This document shows, piece after piece, positions 25,656 through 34,410 of a DNA stretch of 64,000 bases; within the stretch, counting starts at the first letter, position 1; each line of letters starts with the position of its first letter. Made by a program: the position numbers and the translations under genes. Source of the DNA: JANXVR01 sp034667405 (GTDB taxonomy: Bacteria > Actinomycetota > UBA4738 > HRBIN12); the NCBI GenBank assembly GCA_034667405.1, contig JAXDJX010000017.1, positions 12,690 to 76,689 of the forward strand, in the 5' to 3' direction. The notes below the pieces were generated by a model, which worked only from the letters and a program-made list of their open reading frames with translations, was not told the origin of the DNA and ran no database searches.

Positions 25656-26737
25656 CCCTCGACGCTCGCGCCCGACGAGCTGCCCGTGCCTTCCGCATAG
25701 CGGTCGAAGACATGGAGCGCTCCGCTCCCGAACGCCACTCGTTCGAGCACTTCGATCGATACCTGCGTCGAAGGGACTGGAACGAGCGGCTCACGACGGT
25801 GATCGTCGCAGCGGTCATCGCCATTGCCGCCATCACTCTTGTCAGTCGGGCGTTGGGCGACGCCGGAGTCCGAGTTCCCGCGGTGCCTCCCGCGCAGGGT
25901 GGCCTGATCCTCTTCGGCGAGCGCAACCCGAACGGCGGTCGGGCCCATTGGTTCACGATGCGACCCGACGGCAGCGACCTGACCGATCTCCACGTCACCG
26001 CGACCTGCGCCACATGGTTACCCGATGGCAGCAAGATCCTCATCACGAATGACGCCGCCGTGGGGCCCGGCTCTCCGCTCCGACCTGCCGTGATCAACCC
26101 GGACGGATCAGGCCTGCAGCCGCTCGACGGGACGCGGAACCCGAACCTCAACCTGGGGTGCGGCGACGTGTCGCCCGATGGAGCCCGGATCACGCTCGAA
26201 GGGTTCGGCGGGGCTGGCCACCACGACCTGAACGGCATCTACTCGATCCGCGCATCAGACGGCGGCGGACTCGTGCGTCTAATAAAGGGTCCCGTCGAGC
26301 CTCCCAGCATCTCGCCCGACGGGTCACGCATCAGCTTCAAGAGGGTCCAAGGAAGCCTCAACCCGTCGGCCTCGGGCGCCCTCTTCGTCACAAACTCCGA
26401 CGGTTCGGGCCCGGTGCGGATCACGCCGCCCGGCTACGTCTCCGACGTGCCGGCGTGGTCACCGGACGGGAGATGGATCGTGTTCCAAAGACCCTACGGG
26501 CAACTGTTTATCGTTCACCCGAGCGGCACCGATCTTCAGCAAGTACCACTGACGCTCCCTCCGGGATCGTGGGCGCAGCACCCGACGTGGTCGCCGGATG
26601 GATCGATGATCGTCTTCAGCGTCCTCGCTGGAGATCGCAGTGGGGTCTACGTCGTCAGGATGGACGGAACGGGCCTGCACGAGGTCAGGGCGATCTCGAA
26701 CCCCCAGACTCCCGACTGGGGTCGTGCAGCTGGTTGA
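25652..26737 (+). CDS. Membrane-anchored PD40 propeller, candidate anti-sigma sensor
   Basis: 361 aa. Residues 1-48 are charged and helical and should be cytoplasmic; residues 49-72 are a membrane helix (TVIVAAVIAIAAITLVSRAL); residues 85-355 form an extracytoplasmic PD40 propeller with repeats such as WSPDGRWIVFQRP and WSPDGSMIVFSVL. Coupling to the ECF sigma gene and the topology suggest an anti-sigma factor whose sensor is a propeller, but the N-terminal part has no zinc-binding motif and its sigma binding is inferred. Confidence 0.75.
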   Translation: MTLDARARRAARAFRIAVEDMERSAPERHSFEHFDRYLRRRDWNERLTTVIVAAVIAIAAITLVSRALGDAGVRVPAVPPAQGGLILFGERNPNGGRAHWFTMRPDGSDLTDLHVTATCATWLPDGSKILITNDAAVGPGSPLRPAVINPDGSGLQPLDGTRNPNLNLGCGDVSPDGARITLEGFGGAGHHDLNGIYSIRASDGGGLVRLIKGPVEPPSISPDGSRISFKRVQGSLNPSASGALFVTNSDGSGPVRITPPGYVSDVPAWSPDGRWIVFQRPYGQLFIVHPSGTDLQQVPLTLPPGSWAQHPTWSPDGSMIVFSVLAGDRSGVYVVRMDGTGLHEVRAISNPQTPDWGRAAG

Positions 26738-26928
26738 CCGTCCAGCACGCGGCGCGCCGACGTCGAGAGGTGGAGCCGGGGTCGACCGGTGGAGGCCTGA
26801 GCCTATTCCGTCCGCAAGCACTCCCGACAGCAGCCCTCGCTGCACACAAAGGTTGACTCAACCGGGCCGCACGCTCGAGCGAGTTACCTACCGAAGCGCT
26901 CGCGATCGAGCGCGGAGGGGAGGGCACC

Positions 26929-27846
26929 ATGAAGCGAAAGATCGTCTTGATCGTCGCCGTTGTCGCGTCCTGCTGTTGGATGGCGGCGGGACTCATCCCC
27001 GCGTACGCGACGACGCCGGATCCGAACGGTCGCATCGCGTTCTCCATGGACTTCGGGCTCGGGGCCGAGATCTACACGATCAGACAGAGCGGTCTCGACA
27101 TCCAACAGCTCACCGAGGTCGGGGGGAGCGCCGAGTCCCCGGACTGGTCGCCGGACGGGAGGCGCATCGTGTTCCACATCGTGGACCAAGGGCTCTGGAT
27201 GGTGAAAGCGAATGGCAGTCAACTGCACCAGGTCGTGGGCTCAGGCTTCCAGCCGGCGTTCACGCCAGACGGCAGGCACCTTGTCTACGACTGCGGCGAC
27301 TGCGCCGGAGGTCAAGGGATCTTCCTGATGAAGGCAGACGGCTCGGACGCGCCCGGCGCGCGCCTGACCACGAACCCGTCGGGGTTCGAGGGGGACACCA
27401 ACCCGGAGATCTCACCCGACGGGCAGACGATCACCTTCGTGCGCAGGAAGGTCGAGGGCGAGCTGCAAGGGCTGTTCGCCGTCGATATCGACGGGACGGA
27501 TCTTCGCGAGCTCGTGCCCTACCGATTCAATGTCTTCATCAAGCACGACTGGGCACCCAACGGCGAGCACATCGTGTTCACCTCCCCGATCGAGGGGCAG
27601 CCCAACGTTTACACGGTTGCCCCGGACGGATCCCACCTCGTGCAACTCACCCACGTCCAGTCCGGGAGCGGGGCGCTTGCAGGGTCATACTCGCCTGATG
27701 GGCGATGGATCGCCTTCCGAGGGGAGAACCCATCGATAGGCCTGTACCGGTTAATGAAGATGCGCCCGAACGGTTGCGATCACGTGATCGTCACGACTGC
27801 TCCTATCGGCGAACGGTACATCGATTGGGGCCCGGCCCCGAACTGA
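26929..27846 (+). CDS. Secreted PD40 beta-propeller protein
   Basis: 305 aa with a signal peptide (residues 1-26, ending AYATTP) and PD40 blades starting NGRIAFSMDFGLGAEIYTI; blade signatures WSPDGRRIVFHI, ISPDGQTITFVRR and YSPDGRWIAFRG are clear. GGAGGGGAGGG precedes the ATG. It follows the sigma/propeller pair by about 190 bases and may be a target of that sigma factor. A strong hairpin terminator follows. Confidence 0.8.
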   Translation: MKRKIVLIVAVVASCCWMAAGLIPAYATTPDPNGRIAFSMDFGLGAEIYTIRQSGLDIQQLTEVGGSAESPDWSPDGRRIVFHIVDQGLWMVKANGSQLHQVVGSGFQPAFTPDGRHLVYDCGDCAGGQGIFLMKADGSDAPGARLTTNPSGFEGDTNPEISPDGQTITFVRRKVEGELQGLFAVDIDGTDLRELVPYRFNVFIKHDWAPNGEHIVFTSPIEGQPNVYTVAPDGSHLVQLTHVQSGSGALAGSYSPDGRWIAFRGENPSIGLYRLMKMRPNGCDHVIVTTAPIGERYIDWGPAPN

Positions 27847-27860
27847 ACCGGACGGACGGC

Positions 27861-27895
27861 GCCAGCCGCCGGAGCCTGCTCCTCCGGCGGCTGGC
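27861..27895 (+). terminator. Strong hairpin after PD40 gene
   Basis: A perfect 14-bp stem GCCAGCCGCCGGAG / CTCCGGCGGCTGGC with a 7-base loop starts 15 bases after the stop. There is no T-run, as is common in high-GC actinobacteria. Confidence 0.75.
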
Positions 27896-27896
27896 A

Positions 27897-28242
27897 GCCT
27901 TCTGCAACGGAAGCAAGGCGGCCCCGCTCGATCCGGGAGATCGAGCAGAAGCGGCAGCAGCCCGAGGATCGTTCTGGGAGATGCATGATCGGTTGTACGA
28001 GAACCAGCGACGCCCGGGGCCTGAAGACCTCCACCTGTACGCGGACGTGCCGGGGCTCGCGTCGACGTGTTCGAGAAGGAACTCGCCGAGCACGCATGCC
28101 GATCCGGGTTCACGAGGACTTCATGAGCGGTGTGAGCGGCGTGAACGGCACGCCGACCTTCTTCATCAACGGTGCCCGCCACGACGACTCGTACGAGTTC
28201 GAGACGCTCCTTGCCGCCATCGAGCGCGGCGCCGGGAAGTAG
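27897..28242 (+). pseudogene. Remnant of a DsbA-like thioredoxin-fold protein
   Basis: Protein-like sequence is spread over three frames: GSFWEMHDRLYENQR in one (near 27970-28010), VDVFEKELAEHAC in another (near 28055-28095), and RVHEDFMSGVSGVNGTPTFFINGARHDD in a third (28100-28190). In that order they match the C-terminal half of DsbA-family oxidoreductases, including the cis-Pro motif GTPTFFING. The N-terminal catalytic CxxC half is absent. At least two frameshifts and a 5' deletion make this a pseudogene. Confidence 0.75.
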
Positions 28243-28248
28243 AGAGGA

Positions 28249-28902
28249 TCACGTTCGTGGTGTACGAGTGAACGTGACGTGCACGGTGTTGCTCTCGGCG
28301 GTCTCGGTTCGTGCCTCATAGCCCTCCTCGAAGCCGCGGAGGTCGTCCCACAGATCGATCCCGCGACCCAGGAGGATGGGCGCGATGGCGACGTGCAGCT
28401 GGTCGACGAGACCGGCCTTCAGGAAGGCTCGGACGGTGCTGATGCCACCCCCGATCCGCACGTCCTTGCCGCCGGCGGCAGCGGTGGCCTGCGCAAGGAC
28501 CTCCGGGGGAGCCGCCGTGACGAAATGGAACGTCGTGCCACCGGCCATCTCGATCGACCCGAGCTTGCGGTGAGTGAGCACGAATACCGGCACGCGGAAG
28601 GGCGGCTCGTCGCCCCACCAGCCCTTCCAGTTGGGGTCGTCGGGAAAGGTGTGGAACCCGAACATCCCGGCACCCATGATCTCCGCGCCGACGCCCTCGA
28701 AGTAGGCCGCTGCGAACTCGTCATCGACGCCGCTCGTGCCCTCGCCCGACATGTCGTGTAAGACCCGCTCGCGGAACGTGCGCGTGGCGACATAGGCCGC
28801 GGTGAGCTTGTTCCAGTCCTCTCCGAATGGGTTGTCGGGCGTGCCGCCTTCGGTCGTGCCGTAGCCGTCCAACGAGATGTTTAGGTCGACCCGTACGCTC
28901 AT
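28249..28902 (-). CDS. Dihydrofolate reductase-family protein
   Basis: 217 aa from ATG 28902. It starts VRVDLNISLDGYGTTEGG, has the MGAGMFGFHTF helix and the cofactor loop GGKDVRIGGGISTVRAFLKAGLVDQLHVAIAPILLGRG, the RibD C-terminal-like signature. It is the second DHFR-family gene in the window and is not close to the first in sequence. Probably an NADPH-dependent reductase, substrate unknown. Stands alone between a pseudogene and small genes. Confidence 0.85.
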   Translation of the reverse strand: MSVRVDLNISLDGYGTTEGGTPDNPFGEDWNKLTAAYVATRTFRERVLHDMSGEGTSGVDDEFAAAYFEGVGAEIMGAGMFGFHTFPDDPNWKGWWGDEPPFRVPVFVLTHRKLGSIEMAGGTTFHFVTAAPPEVLAQATAAAGGKDVRIGGGISTVRAFLKAGLVDQLHVAIAPILLGRGIDLWDDLRGFEEGYEARTETAESNTVHVTFTRTPRT

Positions 28903-29075
28903 GCTAGCCCCCAGGAGTGATCGTTCATGGCAGGCACTATGGCACGCTGGCGACGCTAGCTCCCGGCCATGGCGGATCCGCCAAATTCCAGGGAGTCGAG
29001 ACACAACTTCGCCTCACCACGCGCCGTCGGCGTGGTTGGCGAGCCAAACGGATAGGCGCCCGTTCGCCGGCGTCC

Positions 29076-29486
29076 TCACCGAGGTGGAACGTCTGCGGGT
29101 GCTTTCATCTCCGTCTCTCGCAGGAGAACACGATCACGCTTCACCACCGTGATCGCGATCAGCACTAACGCGAACGCGTTCAATGGGTGGAGCGCCGCGA
29201 GCACCGCGGACACATCGCGCATGTTCACGAGCAAAATCTGGACGAAGACATCGCCGATCAGCAGCAACGTGAGGTTTCTCTCCATCTTCGGCAACCGAGC
29301 GAGCAGGCCCGTGATGAGCAAGAGGGGAAGGCCGAACTCGAACAAGGAATAGCCCACGATGGTGTGCAGATCGGGGGTATGCACGGCCCCGAATAGGAAC
29401 AAGCCGATCAGGAACGGCTGTGCGACGATCCCCGCCAGCATCAGGTACGCCACCACCAGGTGAGCCTTCAAGAACCGACGATTCAT
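29076..29486 (-). CDS. Four-helix membrane protein (DUF6220-like)
   Basis: 136 aa from ATG 29486, with GGAGG upstream. Four membrane helices are visible (AHLVVAYLMLAGIVAQPFLI, YSLFEFGLPLLLITGLL, LTLLLIGDVFVQILLV, LHPLNAFALVLIAITVV) with conserved-looking His and polar residues near helix ends (HLVVAY, HTIVG, HPLNA). The pattern recalls small quinol or heme-type membrane proteins, and DUF6220 fits by impression. No neighbours indicate a function. Confidence 0.6.
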   Translation of the reverse strand: MNRRFLKAHLVVAYLMLAGIVAQPFLIGLFLFGAVHTPDLHTIVGYSLFEFGLPLLLITGLLARLPKMERNLTLLLIGDVFVQILLVNMRDVSAVLAALHPLNAFALVLIAITVVKRDRVLLRETEMKAPADVPPR

Positions 29487-29657
29487 CTCTTGCCTCCGTT
29501 CCCTATCCCGTTCGCGCGACGTGCTGCTCGGCCGCAATCATGACGAATCACGCGCCACCGCACATCCTGAGATACGCGACCGCGACCTTAGGCTGACGCG
29601 TCACGCTTGCGTTGCTGGTGAACCCTCCGCACGGTGGCCATGTCCATCGCGTACGCC

Positions 29658-30578
29658 CTACTCCTCGGCGTTCGCGCGTTTCAACGCGTCCTCGAACGCC
29701 ATCGGTCTGATCTCGGGGAACAGCTCGGTGGCGGAGCGATCGCGGACAACCACCTCGGTGCTCAGACCCTCGATGAGCGGACGAGCGAGCGCTGACGGAA
29801 CCGACGTGGTCAGACCGCACCACAACGATGAGAGCCACGGAGTGAGCAGGGGCACCGAGACGATCGGACGCGTAACGCCTCTCGAGGAAGCGAACGCCTT
29901 CATCATCTCGCGGTACGTGACGGTCTCGGGCCCGCCGACCTCTACCACCGTATGTTGGCTTTCCAGCGGTATCGAGGCGCCGGCCGCGAGGTACTCGATC
30001 ACGTCGTCGATCGCGATCGGCTGCGTCTTGGTGTCCACCCATCGCGGGACCACCATCGCCGGCAGGCGGTTCACGAGGTCGCGGAGCATCCGGAACGATG
30101 CGCTCTCCCGCCCGATCACCATGGCGGCGCGGAACTCCAACACCGGCGGCCCTTCTTCGGCGAGCACCCTGCCCACCTCCTGCCGGCTCGCGAGGTGCGG
30201 TGACATAGGACCGTCGTCCTCGGACCCCAGGCCGCCGAGGTAGATGACGCGCCGCACGCCGGACTCTTTGGCAGCGCGGCCGAAGTTCGCCGCCCCGTCG
30301 TGATCGGTCTGCTCGAACTTGTCGACCCCCGACTCCATCGAGTGCACCAGGTAGTAAGCGGTGGAGACGCCTTCCAGCGCCGGCGGGAGGGTCGCGCTGT
30401 GCAGGACGTCGAGTTCAACGGCCCGAAGATCGGGCCAGCGTTCCTTGAGCACCTCGGCCCGCCTCCCGGCCGTGATCACCTCGTAGCCGTCGGAGGCCAG
30501 CCTGGTGGTCAGCCGAGAGCCGATCACGCCGCTTGCGCCCGTCACCAGGATCGTTCCGTCTGCTGGTTCGTTCCCCAT
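29658..30578 (-). CDS. NAD(P)-binding atypical SDR / NmrA-like protein
   Basis: 306 aa from ATG 30578. The Rossmann motif ILVTGASGVIGSRLTTRLASDGYEV (TGxxGxxG) begins at about residue 9, followed by a basic AGRRAE typical of NADPH preference, then RVIYLGGLGSED and YYLVHSM. The active-site YxxxK of classical SDRs is not obvious, as in atypical a5/NmrA-like members that act as redox sensors or quinone/epimerase-type enzymes. Divergent from the AKR operon. Confidence 0.8.
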   Translation of the reverse strand: MGNEPADGTILVTGASGVIGSRLTTRLASDGYEVITAGRRAEVLKERWPDLRAVELDVLHSATLPPALEGVSTAYYLVHSMESGVDKFEQTDHDGAANFGRAAKESGVRRVIYLGGLGSEDDGPMSPHLASRQEVGRVLAEEGPPVLEFRAAMVIGRESASFRMLRDLVNRLPAMVVPRWVDTKTQPIAIDDVIEYLAAGASIPLESQHTVVEVGGPETVTYREMMKAFASSRGVTRPIVSVPLLTPWLSSLWCGLTTSVPSALARPLIEGLSTEVVVRDRSATELFPEIRPMAFEDALKRANAEE

Positions 30579-30619
30579 GTCATCCCTGCTCCGTGGCGCG
30601 TCAAGGTAACCGGTCCAGC

Positions 30620-30648
30620 TGGACAATATACGAAACGAGGCGTATGGT
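30620..30648 (+). promoter_or_regulatory. Promoter of AKR-TetR-MFS operon with overlapping operator
   Basis: TGGACA (30620-30625) and TATGGT (30643-30648) are spaced by exactly 17 bases, a good housekeeping promoter. Between and into the -10 box lies an inverted repeat ATACG-N8-CGTAT (30628-30645), placed where a TetR repressor would block RNA polymerase. AAAGGAG follows for the first gene. Confidence 0.6.
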
Positions 30649-30676
30649 ATCTATAAGGAACCGAAAGGAGTGAACC

Positions 30677-31636
30677 GTGCAAGGGACACAGCTCAAGACG
30701 ACCCAGCTCGGGAGCACCGGCATGGAGATCACGCGCGTCGGGTACGGGGCGTGGGCCATCGGAGGCGGAGGGTGGGAGTTCGGTTGGGGACCGCAGGAGG
30801 ACGAGGCCTCGATCGAGACCATCCATCGGGCGCTCGAGCTCGGGGTGAATTGGATCGACACCGCGGCAGCCTACGGATTCGGTCATTCGGAGGAGGTCGT
30901 GGGTCGCGCGCTCAGTGGGCGAGACGAACGCCCGTACGTCTTTACCAAGGCATCTCTCGTGCCCGGGCCCGGCGGACGTGTTCTGCACAGCCTGAAGCGC
31001 GACTCGATCCTGCGTGAGGCCGAGGCCAGCCTGCATCGGCTCGGCGTCGACGCGATCGACCTGTATCAGATCCACTGGCCGATCCCCGAGGAAGACATCG
31101 AGGAAGGCTGGTCTACGTTCCTCGAGTTGAAGGAGCAGGGACTGGCGCGCCACATCGGCGTTTCCAACTTCGGCGTTGGACAGCTGCGGCGGATCCGGAA
31201 GATCGGCCCGGTTGAGACGCTGCAGCCGCCCTATTCGCTGATCGCGCGCGAGATCGAAGACGCGATCCTGCCGTTCGCCGCGCGCGAGGGCATCGGGGTG
31301 CTCGCCTACTCTCCGATGGGTTCGGGCCTGCTCACCGGCGGGATGACCAGAGAGCGGATCGAAGCGCTGCCAGACGACGATTGGCGCAAGCGCGACGAGC
31401 AGTTCCAGGAGCCGCTCCTGTCGAAGCACCTGGCCCTGGTGGAGCGGCTGAAGACCGTCGCGGAACGGCACGGGACCTCGCCGGGAGCGGTCGCGGTGGC
31501 CTGGACGCTGAAGAACCCAGCGGTCGACGCGGCCATCACCGGCTTCCGCCGCCCCGACCAGGTCGCACCCATCCTGGCCGCCGCGGATCTGGAACTCAGC
31601 CCGGACGACATCACCACCATCGAAGGGATCGAGTGA
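30677..31636 (+). CDS. Aldo/keto reductase
   Basis: 319 aa from GTG 30677 with AAAGGAG upstream. The catalytic tetrad is complete: Asp61 and Tyr66 (WIDTAAAYGFGHSEE), Lys91 (VFTKASL) and His133 (YQIHWPIP). The NADPH-binding end has ITGFRRPDQV. It is a cytosolic NADPH-dependent carbonyl reductase of the AKR superfamily. First gene of an operon with tetR (one base after its stop) and an MFS exporter, suggesting detoxification of a reactive carbonyl or drug. Confidence 0.9.
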   Translation: MQGTQLKTTQLGSTGMEITRVGYGAWAIGGGGWEFGWGPQEDEASIETIHRALELGVNWIDTAAAYGFGHSEEVVGRALSGRDERPYVFTKASLVPGPGGRVLHSLKRDSILREAEASLHRLGVDAIDLYQIHWPIPEEDIEEGWSTFLELKEQGLARHIGVSNFGVGQLRRIRKIGPVETLQPPYSLIAREIEDAILPFAAREGIGVLAYSPMGSGLLTGGMTRERIEALPDDDWRKRDEQFQEPLLSKHLALVERLKTVAERHGTSPGAVAVAWTLKNPAVDAAITGFRRPDQVAPILAAADLELSPDDITTIEGIE

Positions 31637-31637
31637 G

Positions 31638-32291
31638 ATGGCTCCGGACCGCGTGACCGAAACTGCTCCGGTGACTCGGCCGCGCGGGCGCCCACGCAGC
31701 GAACGGGCGCAGCACGCGATCTTGACCGCAGCGATCGAATTGCTGCTGGAACGAGGGCTCCGAGCGATGAGTATGGAGGAGCTGGCGGAGCGAGCAGGGG
31801 TCAGTAAAGCGACGATCTACCGCTGGTGGGACTCGAAGGATCTGCTGGCCATGGATGCCCTGTCCGCCGCGTGGGCGCCGAAGCGAGACGGCGAGCGAGA
31901 CACCGGAAGCCTGCGCGGCGATCTGCTGGCTCAATTCCGCCCCTGGCTGCGTCAACTTACTGACAAGCCGTACGGGCGCGTGATCGCAGGACTGATCGCG
32001 CAGGCGCAGACTGACCCGTTGTTCGCCGAGCGGTACCGAGACCATTTCGTCCAGCCACGACGAGACGCCACGCGCCCGCTGCTCCTTCGAGCGATGGACC
32101 GTGTCGAGATCGCCGCCGATACCGATCTGGAGCTCGCCCTGGACCTCCTCTATGGCCCGATCTACCACCGACTGCTCCATGGGCACGCCCCACTCACCGA
32201 CCGCTTCATCCAACAGGTCATCGACGCCGTCATCGCTGCGACCTCGTCCGGGGTGATCGCCCAGGTTCGTGAAGGGAAGCGCAGGACGTGA
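31638..32291 (+). CDS. TetR-family repressor
   Basis: 217 aa. The N-terminal HTH is RSERAQHAILTAAIELLLERG then SMEELAERAGVSKATIYRWWDSKDLL, a textbook TetR DNA-binding domain; the rest is a helical ligand and dimer domain (TetR_C_11-like). It starts right after the reductase gene and overlaps the MFS gene by four bases, so it probably represses its own operon through the palindrome at 30628-30645. Confidence 0.9.
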   Translation: MAPDRVTETAPVTRPRGRPRSERAQHAILTAAIELLLERGLRAMSMEELAERAGVSKATIYRWWDSKDLLAMDALSAAWAPKRDGERDTGSLRGDLLAQFRPWLRQLTDKPYGRVIAGLIAQAQTDPLFAERYRDHFVQPRRDATRPLLLRAMDRVEIAADTDLELALDLLYGPIYHRLLHGHAPLTDRFIQQVIDAVIAATSSGVIAQVREGKRRT

Positions 32292-33889
32292 CCGAACCGT
32301 CGACTTCGTCTGCATGGGCTCCGTTCCGGAACAAGACGTTTCGGGTGCTGTGGCTCGCGCAGTTCGTGTCCAACGTCGGCACGTGGATGCAGAGCGTGGG
32401 GGCGGTCTGGGTCATGCTGCAGCTGCGGGCGTCGCCGACGTTCGTGGCGCTCGTGGTGACGGCGAGCTCGCTGCCGGTCGTGTTCTTCGGGATCGTTGGA
32501 GGGGCGCTGGCCGACCTGGTCGACCGCCGGCGACTCTTGCTCGTGGCCCAGACGCTCATGCTCCTGGCCGCGAGCGCGCTTGCGATCCTCGACGTCTCGG
32601 GCCGGGTGACGTCCACCTCGCTCCTCGCGATCACCTTCCTGTTGGGCGTGGGTACCGCCCTGAACGGACCGGCCTGGCAGGCGATCCAGCCGGAGCTGGT
32701 GCCGCACGAGCAGTTCCCCCAGGCCGTGACCTTGGGCGGAGCGAGCATCAACCTGGGACGTGCGTTGGGTCCGGCGCTCGCGGGCGTGATCCTCGCCGTT
32801 TCCGGGGCCTGGCTCGTCTTCCTGTTGAACGCGCTCTCCTTCGGGGCGGTGGTGCTCGCGCTCGCCGTGTGGAGGCGCGAAGCAGCGGAGACCGCCGGGC
32901 CGCCGGAGCACTTCGTTGGTGCCGTCCGTGCCGGGATCCGGTTCGCGTTCTTCTCGCGGGAACTGATGGTGGTCCTGATACGTGCCGGTGCGTTCTCCGT
33001 AACGAGCGCGGGGCTCATGGCGCTGGCGCCGGTGTATGCGACCGGCGTCCTACACCTGGGGTCGGGTGGCCTCGGGTTCCTGCTCGGCGGATTCGGAGTA
33101 GGGGCGGTAAGTGCGGCGGGCCTCCTGCCCAAGATCCGGAAGCGTATGGGTGGGGACGTCGTGGTAACCGTCGGCTCGCTCGGGGTCGCCGCGGCGTTGC
33201 TGGGACTGGCGGCCACCCGTTCAGTGCCGCTCGCCTTGGGGACCGTGGTGGTTGCCGGCGCGGCGTGGCTCCTGTGTCTCTCGACGTTCAACGTCGCTTC
33301 CCAGGAGGCGTTGCCAGCCTGGGTCCGTGCCCGCGGGCTCGCGATGTACCTGACCGTGTTCATGGGTGGCGTCGCCATCGGCAGTGCCGCGTGGGGTTCG
33401 CTCGCTAGTTCGGTCGGGATCCCGGCTGCGTTCGCGTGGGGTGCGCTCGCCGTTGCGATGACCACACCGTTGGCGCTGGGCTGGAGGCTGCGGTGGATCG
33501 ACGAGGTGGACCTGAGCACGTCACCGATGCACGCGCCGGAGTTGCGGGTCATGCCTGAGGAGTCAAACGGACCCGCGTTCGTGATGATCGGCTACGACGT
33601 CTTGCCGCAGATGGAGGAGCCCTTCCAAGTGGCACTGCGCCGGGTGGGACGGGCCCGCCGGCGAACCGGAGCGGTGCGATGGTCCGTGTACCGCGACGCG
33701 GACCAACCGCAGCGGTTCGTCGAAACCTTCGTAGTGCCGAGCTGGGGCGAGCACATGCGTCAGCATGGACGGCGGACCGCGGCCGACGCGAGCCTGCAGG
33801 AAGACCTCCGAGCCTTCCTCCGCACCGACGCTGATCCGACTGTCACGCATCTGGTCGCGCCCATCCATACGGGGCACGCCAACGGATGA
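32288..33889 (+). CDS. MFS exporter with C-terminal antibiotic-monooxygenase-like domain
   Basis: 533 aa from GTG 32288 (GTGA overlap). Residues 1-410 are a 12-helix MFS transporter of the enterobactin-exporter type (FRVLWLAQFVSNVGTWMQSVG, then GGALADLVDRRRLLLVAQ as motif A). Residues 425-533 are soluble and start FVMIGYDVLPQMEEPFQVALRRVGRARRRTGAVRW, similar to dimeric ferredoxin-like ABM domains, a known tail in this MFS subgroup. Likely exports a toxic compound; the tail may bind it. Regulated by the upstream TetR. Confidence 0.85.
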   Translation: MTEPSTSSAWAPFRNKTFRVLWLAQFVSNVGTWMQSVGAVWVMLQLRASPTFVALVVTASSLPVVFFGIVGGALADLVDRRRLLLVAQTLMLLAASALAILDVSGRVTSTSLLAITFLLGVGTALNGPAWQAIQPELVPHEQFPQAVTLGGASINLGRALGPALAGVILAVSGAWLVFLLNALSFGAVVLALAVWRREAAETAGPPEHFVGAVRAGIRFAFFSRELMVVLIRAGAFSVTSAGLMALAPVYATGVLHLGSGGLGFLLGGFGVGAVSAAGLLPKIRKRMGGDVVVTVGSLGVAAALLGLAATRSVPLALGTVVVAGAAWLLCLSTFNVASQEALPAWVRARGLAMYLTVFMGGVAIGSAAWGSLASSVGIPAAFAWGALAVAMTTPLALGWRLRWIDEVDLSTSPMHAPELRVMPEESNGPAFVMIGYDVLPQMEEPFQVALRRVGRARRRTGAVRWSVYRDADQPQRFVETFVVPSWGEHMRQHGRRTAADASLQEDLRAFLRTDADPTVTHLVAPIHTGHANG

Positions 33890-33999
33890 CCTCGGAGGTC
33901 CGCCAGTAGGCGCGCGGCATACGCCCCGTCATTGCACCTCGTAGCATCCGCCGGGTTCGCGGGGTATGGTCCGAGGCGATTCCTACGAGAGGGGTACGT

Positions 34000-34374
34000 A
34001 TGTCCGAGAGGTGGAGGTTCGTAGGACGACGGTTGGCAGGGCTCGCGGTCGCCGCCGGTGTCTTGGTAGCGGCGCCCGGGATCGCGTCGGCGCAGACCAC
34101 GACGACGAGTTCGTCGTTCAACCCGCTATACATCCTCATCGCCGGCGCGGTCATGGCCGCCCTCTGCGGGTGGATCGCGAGCACGAAGGGGCGCAGCGTG
34201 GCCTTGTGGGCGGTCCTCGGATTCTTCTTCGGTCTGATCGCGCTCATCATCATCGCCGTGCTGAAGAAGCAGCAGCCGGCAATGAGCGCCGGGATGGTCG
34301 CGCCTCCGCCGCCGCCGATGAGCGCCTCTCCGCCCCCTCCGCCAACGCCGCCCTCGGACCCCTCAGGCTTCTAG
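34000..34374 (+). CDS. Small secreted/membrane protein with Pro-rich tail
   Basis: 124 aa. A signal-peptide-like start (residues 8-30, ending GIASAQ), two membrane helices (YILIAGAVMAALCGWIAS and SVALWAVLGFFFGLIALIIIAVL), and a C-terminal Met/Pro-rich tail (PPPPPMSASPPPPPTPP). It has the look of small phage-shock or SHOCT-less membrane proteins; Pro-rich tails often bind partners in the cytoplasm. No defined family. Confidence 0.6.
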   Translation: MSERWRFVGRRLAGLAVAAGVLVAAPGIASAQTTTTSSSFNPLYILIAGAVMAALCGWIASTKGRSVALWAVLGFFFGLIALIIIAVLKKQQPAMSAGMVAPPPPPMSASPPPPPTPPSDPSGF

Positions 34375-34410
34375 GAGGTTCCGCGACCCGCGCGACTCGG
34401 GGGTCGCCAC

